Assembly (NCBI GenBank): GCA_011620245.1
Contig: WOZN01000128.1
Location: 1-13,223 of the forward strand
Origin: Acidovorax sp.
GTDB taxonomy: Bacteria; Pseudomonadota; Gammaproteobacteria; Burkholderiales; Burkholderiaceae_C
DNA length: 13,223 nt
Direction: 5' to 3'
Part shown: one piece after another, positions 7,452 through 13,223 of the stretch
How positions within the stretch are numbered: the stretch's first letter is position 1
How the letters are laid out: each line of letters opens with the position of its first letter
The notes under the pieces: model-generated
Told to the model about the DNA's origin: nothing
The model's input: only the letters and a program-made list of their open reading frames with translations
Database searches by the model: none
Translations under genes and position numbers: made by a program

Positions 7452-8660
7452 TCAAGACACCGGGGGAATCTCGAAAACCTGGCGCAGGTAGGCCAGGTAT
7501 TTCTCGTCATCGCACATGCCCTTGCCGGGCGTGTCGGACACCTTGGCCACCGGCTGGCCGTTGCAGCGCGTCATCTTGATGACCACCTGCAACGGCTCGT
7601 AGCCCAGATCGTTGGTGAGGTTGGTGCCAATGCCAAAGGCAAGGAGGCAGCGCCCCCGGAACTGCTGGTACAGCTCGATAATGCGCGGCACCGTGAGCGC
7701 ATCGCTGAAGATCAGCGTCTTGGTCCGCGGGTCCACGCGGTTCTTGCGGTAATGCTCGAGCAGGCGCTCACCCCAGGCAAACGGGTCGCCGCTGTCATGG
7801 CGCGCGCCATCGAAGAGCTTGCAGAAATACAGGTCGAAATCGCGCAGGAAGGCGCCCATGCCATACACGTCGGACAGCGCAATGCCCAGGTCGCCCCGGT
7901 ATTCCTTGGCCCACATTTCAAAGCCGAACACCTGGCTGTCGCGCAGGCGCGGGCCCAGCGCCTGGCAGGCCTGCAAATATTCGTGCGCCATGGTTCCGAG
8001 CGGCGTCACGCCCAGTTTCATGGCAGCGAGCACATTGCTGGTGCCGGCAAACTGGCCAGGGCCGGGCGGCGCCCCCGCGCGGCGGTCGCCCGTACCCAGA
8101 CGGGCGACCAGCACGCGCAGCAGCTCTTCGTGCCACGCGCGGGAAAAGCGCCGGCGCGTGCCGTAGTCGGCAATCTTGAGCTCGGCCAGGCCATCGGCCT
8201 GCAGCAATGCGATCTTGTCATCCAGGCGCCGGCGGCCCTCGGGAAAATCAGGCACCTTCTGCGTGTTGCGAAAGTACACCTCGTTCACGGTGGCCAGCAC
8301 CGGTGTCTCGAACAAGATGGTGTGCAGCCAGGGCCCGCGGATGGTGATGTCGATCTCACCCGAGGGCAGCGGCGTGACGGTGATGTATTTCTCGTTCAGC
8401 CGGAACAGGCCGAGAAAATCCACAAAGTCGCTCTTGATGAAGCGCAGCGAGCGCAGGTAATCGAGCTCGTCGTCCTGGAACTGCAGACTGCACAGCGAGC
8501 GGATTTCTGAGCGGATCTCAGCCACATAAGGCGCCAGTTGCACGCCGGGGTTGCGGCATTTGAAGCGGTATTCAACCTGCGCACCCGGAAACTGGTGCAG
8601 CACCACCTGCATCATGGTGAACTTGTACAGGTCGGTGTCGAGCAGGCTGGTGATGATCAT
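7452..8660 (-). CDS. pncB: Nicotinate phosphoribosyltransferase
   Basis: A 402-residue nicotinate phosphoribosyltransferase, joining nicotinate and PRPP with ATP hydrolysis to make nicotinate mononucleotide in the Preiss-Handler NAD salvage route (cytosolic). Length matches E. coli PncB (400). The family landmarks are all present: [12 protein letters not shown] at 5-16, [11 protein letters not shown] at 165-174, [12 protein letters not shown] at 206-217, [10 protein letters not shown] with the phosphorylated His226, RHDSGDP at 287-293 and [10 protein letters not shown] at 342-351. A small Gly/Pro-rich insert (about residues 190-204) sits before GTSN. The ATG at 8660 gives the canonical start; the frame is open to 8705 but that lead is not family-like. 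It is probably the first gene of a pncB-antiporter-dehydrogenase unit, separated from the thioesterase gene by a palindromic repeat. Confidence 0.96.
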   Translation of the reverse strand: MIITSLLDTDLYKFTMMQVVLHQFPGAQVEYRFKCRNPGVQLAPYVAEIRSEIRSLCSLQFQDDELDYLRSLRFIKSDFVDFLGLFRLNEKYITVTPLPSGEIDITIRGPWLHTILFETPVLATVNEVYFRNTQKVPDFPEGRRRLDDKIALLQADGLAELKIADYGTRRRFSRAWHEELLRVLVARLGTGDRRAGAPPGPGQFAGTSNVLAAMKLGVTPLGTMAHEYLQACQALGPRLRDSQVFGFEMWAKEYRGDLGIALSDVYGMGAFLRDFDLYFCKLFDGARHDSGDPFAWGERLLEHYRKNRVDPRTKTLIFSDALTVPRIIELYQQFRGRCLLAFGIGTNLTNDLGYEPLQVVIKMTRCNGQPVAKVSDTPGKGMCDDEKYLAYLRQVFEIPPVS

Positions 8661-8725
8661 GGACAGGACAGGTGGCAAGGCCACAAAGTGTAGGCCATCG
8701 CGCAACCCAGTGCCGGGCTGCAGAA

Positions 8726-8780
8726 ATTCAAGCCAAATCGGCCTCTAGCGCTTGCTGGTAAAGCGCTTGAAGCTATCAAA
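8726..8780. repeat. Comamonadaceae-type palindromic intergenic repeat, copy 2
   Basis: The same element as at 4907-4961 but in the opposite orientation. On the plus strand it reads ATTCAAGCCAAATCGGCC, then AGCGCTT (8747-8753), a 7-base loop and AAGCGCT (8761-8767), then TGAAGCTATCAAA. The stem is shorter than in copy 1. Its outer end overlaps the thioesterase stop codon (8776-8778). It lies in the gap before pncB, where it could affect read-through from the thioesterase gene. Confidence 0.83.
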
Positions 8781-9261
8781 TTGATTGCAAGACCAGTGCT
8801 TGCAGAACCTCGCGCAGCGGCTCGGGCACCGGCACGGGCCGGCGTGTTGCGCGGTCCACGTACACATGGATGAAATGCCCGGCGGCAGCGCACAGCGGCT
8901 CCCCCTGGGCAAACAGGCCCACCTCGTAACGCACACTGGAGCCGCCCAGTCGCGCCACGCGAATGCCCGCCTCCACCGTCTGAGGAAACGCCAGCGGGGC
9001 AAAATAATTGCACTGGGTTTCGATCACCAGGCCAATGGTTTCGCCACTGTGGATATCGAGCACGCCCTGCTCGATCAGGTGCGCATTCACCGCCGTATCA
9101 AACCAGCTGTAGTAAACAACATTGTTCACATGGCCATAGACATCGTTGTCCATCCAGCGGGTGCTGATGGAGCGAAAGGCCCGGTAGGCGCTGCGCGGCT
9201 GCGGCGCGGGGCGCGCTGGCTGAGCCGCCTGAGCGGGCTGGGAAGCAGGGGCATGGGTCAT
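8776..9261 (-). CDS. Acyl-CoA thioesterase, YbgC/FadM-type hotdog fold
   Basis: A 161-residue single-hotdog thioesterase of the 4-hydroxybenzoyl-CoA thioesterase / YbgC-FadM group, which hydrolyses acyl-CoA thioesters in the cytosol. The active-site segment [20 protein letters not shown] is at residues 34-53, with the conserved catalytic Asp at 38 and the HVNN loop at 44-47. Two later strands, [18 protein letters not shown] (85-102) and [10 protein letters not shown] (108-117), follow the family pattern. The first 25 residues are Ala/Pro/Gln-rich and variable. I chose the ATG at 9261; a GTG at 9318 is in frame but lies in the 8-bp tandem repeat. No good ribosome-binding site is visible. The stop codon is provided by the edge of the palindromic repeat, so the natural C-terminus may have been altered. 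Substrate is unknown; the acyl-CoA ligase upstream makes fatty acyl-CoA plausible. Confidence 0.9.
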   Translation of the reverse strand: MTHAPASQPAQAAQPARPAPQPRSAYRAFRSISTRWMDNDVYGHVNNVVYYSWFDTAVNAHLIEQGVLDIHSGETIGLVIETQCNYFAPLAFPQTVEAGIRVARLGGSSVRYEVGLFAQGEPLCAAAGHFIHVYVDRATRRPVPVPEPLREVLQALVLQSI

Positions 9262-9299
9262 GGCAGCACATTCTGCCAGCGCGCGTGGTATTGCTGCGC

Positions 9300-9347
9300 C
9301 ACTCAGCCACTCAGCCACTCAGCCACTCAGCCACTCAGCCACTCAGC
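9300..9347. repeat. Six tandem copies of an 8-bp unit (CACTCAGC)
   Basis: Six perfect head-to-tail copies of CACTCAGC on the plus strand (GCTGAGTG on the minus) start 39 bp upstream of the thioesterase ATG, in its presumed leader or promoter. The unit length is not a multiple of three, so copy-number changes would shift any frame reading through it and would alter spacing in 8-bp steps. Perfect identity between copies suggests recent expansion or ongoing slippage. Confidence 0.95.
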
Positions 9348-9462
9348 CTTGTCCAACGAAGTATGAGCCTGAACGGCGCGCGTATTTCCAGCCAGGAATG
9401 CGCCCAAAGCGTTTCCTGTAGTCGCCCGAATCGCCATCCGGTTGATCATCCAAGGATGGTGA

Positions 9463-11103
9463 TCAGACCCCCGGCAGCCGGTAGTCCTTGAACTGCTCAC
9501 GCAACTGGTGCTTCAGCATCTTGCCAGTGATGCCGATGGGGATGGCCTCGACGAACACCACGTCGTCCGGCACCCACCAGGAGGCAACCTTGCCTTTGTA
9601 GTGCTCGATCAACTCTTCGCGGGTGACCTCCGCGCCCGGCTTGCGCACCACCACCAGCAAGGGCCGTTCATCCCATTTCGGGTGCGGCACGGCGATGGCC
9701 GCTGCCATCGCCACCGCCGGGTGCGCCATGGCGACGTTTTCCAGGTCGATTGAACCGATCCATTCGCCGCCGGACTTGATCACGTCCTTGCTGCGATCGG
9801 TGATCTGCATATAGCCATCGGCGTCGATCGTGGCCACGTCGCCAGTGGGGAACCATGGTACGCCCGCTGCGTCGTTCACCAGGGGTTTGGCGCCATCCGG
9901 GCCGAAGTAGCTCTGGATTACCCAAGGGCCACGCACCAGCAGATCGCCCTGCGTTTTGCCGTCCCAGGGGACGTCGGCCCCCTGTGGATCGACGATGCGC
10001 ATGTCCACGCCGAACACGACCTTGCCTTGCTTGGCGAGCAGCGCATGCTGCTCGGCCAGTGGCAGGGACAGGTGTTTCTGCTTCAGCCGGCTCACCGTGC
10101 CCAGGGGCGACATCTCCGTCATGCCCCAGGCGTGGGTGACTTCAATGCCATGCTTATCCTCAAAATCGCGCATCATGCTCGGCGGCACGGCTGAGCCACC
10201 GATCATGGTGCGTTTCAGGGGGGCGAGGCTGAGCGCGTTCTGCTCGGCGTGCTGGAGCAAGCCAAGCCAGATCGTGGGCACGCCGGCCGCGAACGACACC
10301 TGCTCAGAGGTAATCAGTTCGTGCAGCGATTTGCCGTCCAGCGCCGACCCCGGCAGCACCAGCTTGGCGCCGACCATCGCGCAGCTGTAGGGCAGGCCCC
10401 AGGCATTGGCGTGGAACATCGGCACCACCGGCATCACGCAGTCGCGCGACGAGATGGAAATCGCGTCCGGCATGACCGAGGCGTAGGTGTGCAACATCGT
10501 CGAGCGGTGGCTGTAGAGCACGCCCTTGGGGTGGCCGGTGGTGCCCGAGGTGTAGCACAGCGACGAGGCGGTATTTTCGTCGAAGGTGGGCCATGCAAAG
10601 TCTGGCTTGTGCGCCGAGATCAGGTCTTCGTAGCACAGCAAATTTGGCAGCTTGCTCGCCGGCATCTTGTCTTTGTCGATCATCGCGACGAAGTGACGCA
10701 CCGTCTTGCAGCGCCCCGCCACGGCTTCGACCAGGGGCAGGAAGGTCAGGTCAAAGAACAGCACCTGGTCCTCGGCATGGTTGAGGATGTAGAGCAATTG
10801 GTCAGGGTGCAGGCGTGGGTTGAGGGTATGCAGCACCGAACCACTGCCAGAGACGGCGAAGTACAGTTCCAGGTGCCGGTAGCCGTTCCAGGCTAGCGTG
10901 GCGACACGCTGCGACGTTTTCACTCCGAGACCGCCGATTGCATGGGCCATCTGGCGAGAACGGTCATGCAATTGCGCATAGGTGGTGCGGTGGATGTCAC
11001 CTTCGACGCGACGCGAGACAATGGGCACATCGCCGCTATGGCGCGCCGCATGGGTGATGAGTGAGGAAATGAGCAGGGGGATGCTCATCATTTGACCGTT
11101 CAT
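9463..11103 (-). CDS. alkK: AlkK-like medium/long-chain fatty acid CoA ligase
   Basis: A 546-residue acyl-CoA synthetase of the ANL (AMP-forming) superfamily. It activates a fatty acid with ATP and then forms acyl-CoA, feeding beta-oxidation. The P-loop motif [11 protein letters not shown] is at 184-194, followed by [16 protein letters not shown] is at 227-236, the AWGMTE motif at 325-330, Asp422 in PTGDVATID, the hinge motif [13 protein letters not shown] at 436-448, and the adenylation lysine Lys528 in [13 protein letters not shown]. The start (MNGQMM) and the run [13 protein letters not shown] are close to Pseudomonas AlkK as I remember it. The ATG at 11103 has AAGGAGAC just upstream. It follows the aldehyde dehydrogenase gene by 89 bp on the same strand. 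Chain-length preference is inferred from the AlkK likeness. Confidence 0.94.
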   Translation of the reverse strand: MNGQMMSIPLLISSLITHAARHSGDVPIVSRRVEGDIHRTTYAQLHDRSRQMAHAIGGLGVKTSQRVATLAWNGYRHLELYFAVSGSGSVLHTLNPRLHPDQLLYILNHAEDQVLFFDLTFLPLVEAVAGRCKTVRHFVAMIDKDKMPASKLPNLLCYEDLISAHKPDFAWPTFDENTASSLCYTSGTTGHPKGVLYSHRSTMLHTYASVMPDAISISSRDCVMPVVPMFHANAWGLPYSCAMVGAKLVLPGSALDGKSLHELITSEQVSFAAGVPTIWLGLLQHAEQNALSLAPLKRTMIGGSAVPPSMMRDFEDKHGIEVTHAWGMTEMSPLGTVSRLKQKHLSLPLAEQHALLAKQGKVVFGVDMRIVDPQGADVPWDGKTQGDLLVRGPWVIQSYFGPDGAKPLVNDAAGVPWFPTGDVATIDADGYMQITDRSKDVIKSGGEWIGSIDLENVAMAHPAVAMAAAIAVPHPKWDERPLLVVVRKPGAEVTREELIEHYKGKVASWWVPDDVVFVEAIPIGITGKMLKHQLREQFKDYRLPGV

Positions 11104-11153
11104 GAAGTCTCCTTAGGTTTTTTTTGGTTAGGCCACTGGCCGGATATCGTGTT

Positions 11154-11175
11154 GAGAGGTGCCATAGCGCCTCTC
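11154..11175. other. Hairpin between aldehyde dehydrogenase and ligase genes
   Basis: A 9-bp stem (GAGAGGTGC / GCGCCTCTC, one wobble pair) with a CATA loop lies just after the dehydrogenase stop. On the transcribed minus strand it is followed by A-rich rather than T-rich sequence, so it is not a standard terminator. It could stabilise or process the two-gene transcript. Confidence 0.45.
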
Positions 11176-11192
11176 CGGAGAGAAGTGGCTCA

Positions 11193-12659
11193 TCAGACCA
11201 GACGCAGCGTCCAATTGATCAGCCGTCGCGACAGATGGGTGTAGGGCGGGTAGAAGGTGGAGGCCAGCAACAGCCAGGTCTTGACGACCGCGCGCTCATG
11301 GCTGAAGGCCTTGAACCCGTAGATCCCGTGTGCGCTGCCCAAGCCGGAGTTGTTGACACCGCCAAAGGGCAGGCGGCCATGCAGGAACTGCACGACGCTG
11401 TGGTTGACGCAGGCGCCGCCCGAACTCGTCTCGCGCAGCACCTTGTCGGCGACCTTGTGGTTCTTCGTCCAGATGTACAGCGCGAGCGGCTTGGGCTGGC
11501 CGTTGATCTTGGCGATGACTTCGTCAAGATCCCGGTAAGCAATGACGGGCAGCAACGGGCCGAAAATTTCCTCCTGCATGATCTTCGCATCCGGGCTGAC
11601 GTTGTCGATCAAGGAGGGCGCGACGAACTGGTGATCTGTCTGGTGCTGGCCACCGGCCAGCAGTCTGGCACCTTTTTCAAGTGCGTCATCCAGCAGTCCG
11701 ACGATGCGCTTGGCATGGCGCTCATTGACGATATGCGCCAGGTGGGGACTGGTGCGCACGGCATCTCCTTCGCCGTAGGCTTTGGCCAGGGCCTGGCGGC
11801 AGTGCTCCACAAAAACATCCTTGACCGATTCGTGGACGTAGACGTGATCCGGCGCAATGCAGGTCTGGCCGCTGTTGGTGTATTTGGACCACATGAGATT
11901 GGCCGCCGCGGCTTTCAGGTCCGCCGTGGCGTCAACGATGGTGGGGCTCTTGCCGCCCAGCTCCAGGGTCACGCTGGTCAGGTGCTTGGCCGCCGCGGCC
12001 ATCACCACGCGGCCAATCGCCGGCGAGCCGGTAAAGAAGATGTGATCGAAGGGCAGATCCAGCAGGGCCTGCGAGACCGACGCATCGCCCTGGAACAGGG
12101 CCACCTCGTCTTCGGGAAACACCTCGCGCACGATCTCCGCCATCAACGCTGTCAGGTGCGGGGTCATCTCCGAGGGTTTGAGAATGGCCGTGTTGCCGGC
12201 GGCGATGGCCGAGATCAGCGGGCCGAAGGTCAGGTTGACGGGATAGTTCCAGGGCGAGATGATCAGGCAGCGGCCCTTGGGCTCGCACTGCACGTAGCTT
12301 GACGTGCCAAACATCAACAGGGTGGGGAAAACCTTGTTTGGCTTCATCCAGCGGCGCAGATGGCGACGCGCATCGTTGGCTTCGGCCACGATGGGCAAAA
12401 TTTCGGTCAGGTCGACCTCGGCGGCCGGTTTGCCGAAGTCCAGTGCGCCAGCGCGCTGAATGTCGGCCTGGCGCGCCAGGACGGCCCGCTTCAGGCGGTC
12501 GATCTTGTCGAGTCGCTGCGCGGCGGTTGATTGACGAAGCCGCAAGGCCGTCTCACGCTGGGCGGCGAAGATGCGGTCTATTTCCGCTTGTCCCGCCGGT
12601 TCGTCGGGGTTGACAAGCCGCATGGCATTGGAAGTCACCTTGATTGCTGTCTCCTGCAT
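11193..12659 (-). CDS. AlkH-like class 3 (fatty) aldehyde dehydrogenase
   Basis: A 488-residue NAD(P)-dependent aldehyde dehydrogenase that oxidises an aldehyde to the acid. It belongs to the class 3 group with AlkH and coniferyl aldehyde dehydrogenases. PWNYPVNLTFGPL is at 136-148, catalytic Glu233 is in LELGGKSP, and nucleophile Cys267 is in NSGQTCIAPDH. Also present are EEIFGPLLP at 363-371 and LPFGGVNNSGLGSAHG at 430-445. The C-terminal tail after the core (about 461-488, WLLLASTFYPPYTH...) is hydrophobic and basic, as in membrane-associated fatty aldehyde dehydrogenases. The start is uncertain: ATG at 12659 is the longest. A GTG at 12638 has AGGAGA 11 bases upstream and fits better with the possible promoter at 12673-12701. 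The gene sits upstream of the CoA ligase, probably in one transcript. Coniferyl or another aldehyde is the alternative substrate. Confidence 0.93.
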   Translation of the reverse strand: MQETAIKVTSNAMRLVNPDEPAGQAEIDRIFAAQRETALRLRQSTAAQRLDKIDRLKRAVLARQADIQRAGALDFGKPAAEVDLTEILPIVAEANDARRHLRRWMKPNKVFPTLLMFGTSSYVQCEPKGRCLIISPWNYPVNLTFGPLISAIAAGNTAILKPSEMTPHLTALMAEIVREVFPEDEVALFQGDASVSQALLDLPFDHIFFTGSPAIGRVVMAAAAKHLTSVTLELGGKSPTIVDATADLKAAAANLMWSKYTNSGQTCIAPDHVYVHESVKDVFVEHCRQALAKAYGEGDAVRTSPHLAHIVNERHAKRIVGLLDDALEKGARLLAGGQHQTDHQFVAPSLIDNVSPDAKIMQEEIFGPLLPVIAYRDLDEVIAKINGQPKPLALYIWTKNHKVADKVLRETSSGGACVNHSVVQFLHGRLPFGGVNNSGLGSAHGIYGFKAFSHERAVVKTWLLLASTFYPPYTHLSRRLINWTLRLV

Positions 12660-12672
12660 TTTATTTTGGTCT

Positions 12673-12701
12673 CTTATCGCGTCGATTTGAGGTTAAAGCA
12701 A
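12673..12701 (-). promoter_or_regulatory. Possible promoter of the aldehyde dehydrogenase operon
   Basis: Read on the minus strand, TTGCTT (12701-12696) and GATAAG (12678-12673) are separated by 17 bases. Both boxes are imperfect matches to the sigma-70 consensus. Transcription would start near 12666, leaving almost no leader before the ATG at 12659 but a normal leader before the GTG at 12638. Confidence 0.35.
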
Positions 12702-12726
12702 GTCTATGGAGATGCGCCATGGAAAT

Positions 12727-12754
12727 TACCCTAACTACCCTAACGAAAGTTAGG
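12727..12754. promoter_or_regulatory. Candidate operator: tandem and inverted CCTAAC half-sites
   Basis: TACCCTAAC occurs twice in perfect tandem (12727-12744). The second copy then forms a 6-bp inverted pair with GTTAGG (12749-12754) across a GAAA loop. Three half-sites within 28 bp, lying upstream of the possible -35 of the aldehyde dehydrogenase gene and upstream of the small frame on the other strand, look like a binding site for a dimeric or cooperative regulator. The regulator is not in the window. Confidence 0.5.
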
Positions 12755-12763
12755 TGCAACATC

Positions 12764-13015
12764 ATGTGCTTCGAATCTACCATTCTTCACGTGTTGGCGC
12801 AAAGCTGGCCGAGCCTCTTTTTCTTACAAGCGGATGGAGGCCAAGTGATTGGCCTTAATGCCTTTAGCCCGCAGGAAGCGGCCCGCGTTGATGCCCAGGT
12901 GGACTGGGTGATCATTCCGCTCTTTGTGGTGTTTCTGGGGGCTGTATTCGCCTTCGAATTTGCCTTGCTGGTGGGGGCCGGGACTACCACGGTAAATTTG
13001 TTCTCCCTCAAATAA
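12764..13015 (+). CDS. Possible small membrane protein, unrecognised
   Basis: An 83-residue frame from an ATG at 12764, with an AGGTG nine bases upstream. The same frame is open further upstream (ATG at 12719), but that part runs through the CCTAAC repeats and is probably not coding. The product has a polar middle (NAFSPQEAARVDAQVD, about 32-47) and one strong hydrophobic helix (about 48-72: WVIIPLFVVFLGAVFAFEFALLV), then a short tail VNLFSLK. I do not recognise the family. Codon use is only moderately GC-rich at third positions compared with neighbours. It may be a real small inner-membrane protein, a truncated remnant, or chance. It is divergent from the aldehyde dehydrogenase gene and could share its control region. 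Confidence 0.35.
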   Translation: MCFESTILHVLAQSWPSLFFLQADGGQVIGLNAFSPQEAARVDAQVDWVIIPLFVVFLGAVFAFEFALLVGAGTTTVNLFSLK

Positions 13016-13094
13016 TCCTAAAAACGGCAGTTGACCGCTTTGTATCCCTGGCCAGGCCGCATGAAATCTATCGTTGATGGCTCCGATGGCGTTC

Positions 13095-13191
13095 ACCTTT
13101 TGGGTGAGAGCGCTATGCACCCGCCAGCACCGCGCTCAGGGCGCCATGCGGCGTTGCTCCTCCTTGCAGGGCATGAGCCCGCCGCGTCGTC
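13095..13191. repeat. Terminal direct repeat, right copy
   Basis: Aligned with positions 1-96 in the same orientation. It begins with ACCTTTTGGGTGAGAGCGCT; including one base before it, CACC and GGTG form a small inverted repeat. From the ATG at 13115 a frame stays open to the window end, with the same first 19 residues as in the left copy (MHPPAPRSGRHAALLLLAG). Just beyond the repeat core, CCTTGCAGGGC occurs twice (within 13162-13204), which suggests further internal duplication. Confidence 0.8.
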
Positions 13192-13223
13192 GCCCTTGCA
13201 GGGCGCAGGCCTGTCGGAGACAG

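Noticed and set aside
7446..8510. 354-codon open frame on the plus strand opposite pncB
   Set aside because: The opposite strand carries complete nicotinate phosphoribosyltransferase motifs. This frame has none and is a GC-rich shadow.
9300..9347. 8-bp tandem repeat as a CRISPR array
   Set aside because: The unit is only 8 bp with no spacers between copies and no cas genes nearby.
11115..11123. Homopolymer T-run upstream of the CoA ligase as a phase-variable tract
   Set aside because: It is only about 8 bases, lies upstream of the ribosome-binding site outside coding sequence, and such runs are common by chance.
11124..12302. 392-codon open frame on the plus strand opposite the aldehyde dehydrogenase
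   Set aside because: Antisense shadow of a gene with an intact catalytic Cys and Glu; the translated product is Gly/Arg/Gln-rich without a recognisable domain.

Overview
The window looks like chromosomal DNA from a high-GC betaproteobacterium, most likely family Comamonadaceae (Acidovorax-like). This rests on the GC-rich codon use, the gene content, and two copies of a short palindromic element (core AGCGCTT...AAGCGCT, followed or preceded by GGCTTGAAT) that I recognise as common between genes in that family. No phage genes, transposase, integrase, CRISPR array or rRNA is visible. Ten protein genes, one tRNA gene and one uncertain small reading frame can be supported.

Layout. Positions 1-398 hold a roughly 96 bp repeat that recurs at the far right end (13095-13191), then no convincing gene. 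A small GlsB/YeaQ-type membrane protein follows (399-650). A stand-alone peptide deformylase gene (minus strand) and a YbaN/DUF454 membrane protein gene (plus strand) are divergent across 1430-1534. Next come tRNA-Asn(GUU) with a strong terminator, and a LOG-family (TIGR00730) protein gene that converges on rmuC. From about 9261 down to 3276 all genes are on the minus strand: hotdog thioesterase, pncB, a CitMHS_2/NhaD-like antiporter, a 2-hydroxyacid dehydrogenase and rmuC. The pncB, antiporter and dehydrogenase genes are close enough to be one transcript. The dehydrogenase/rmuC and thioesterase/pncB junctions each carry a copy of the palindromic element.

The right third (9463-12659, minus strand) is a two-gene fatty-aldehyde module: an AlkH-like class 3 aldehyde dehydrogenase followed by an AlkK-like medium/long-chain acyl-CoA synthetase. 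Together they would turn a fatty aldehyde into a fatty acid and then an acyl-CoA for beta-oxidation. The alkane hydroxylase, rubredoxin and alcohol dehydrogenase of classical alk operons are absent from the window. Upstream of the module is a compact control region with three CCTAAC half-sites and a possible promoter. Beyond it are a small possible membrane protein and the second copy of the terminal repeat.

Most of the region is ordinary housekeeping and accessory metabolism. The least explained items are the terminal repeat pair with its short reading frame, the 6 x 8 bp tandem repeat upstream of the thioesterase, the CCTAAC repeat cluster, and the palindromic element that supplies the thioesterase stop codon. 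I see no clear evidence of a wholly new multi-gene system.
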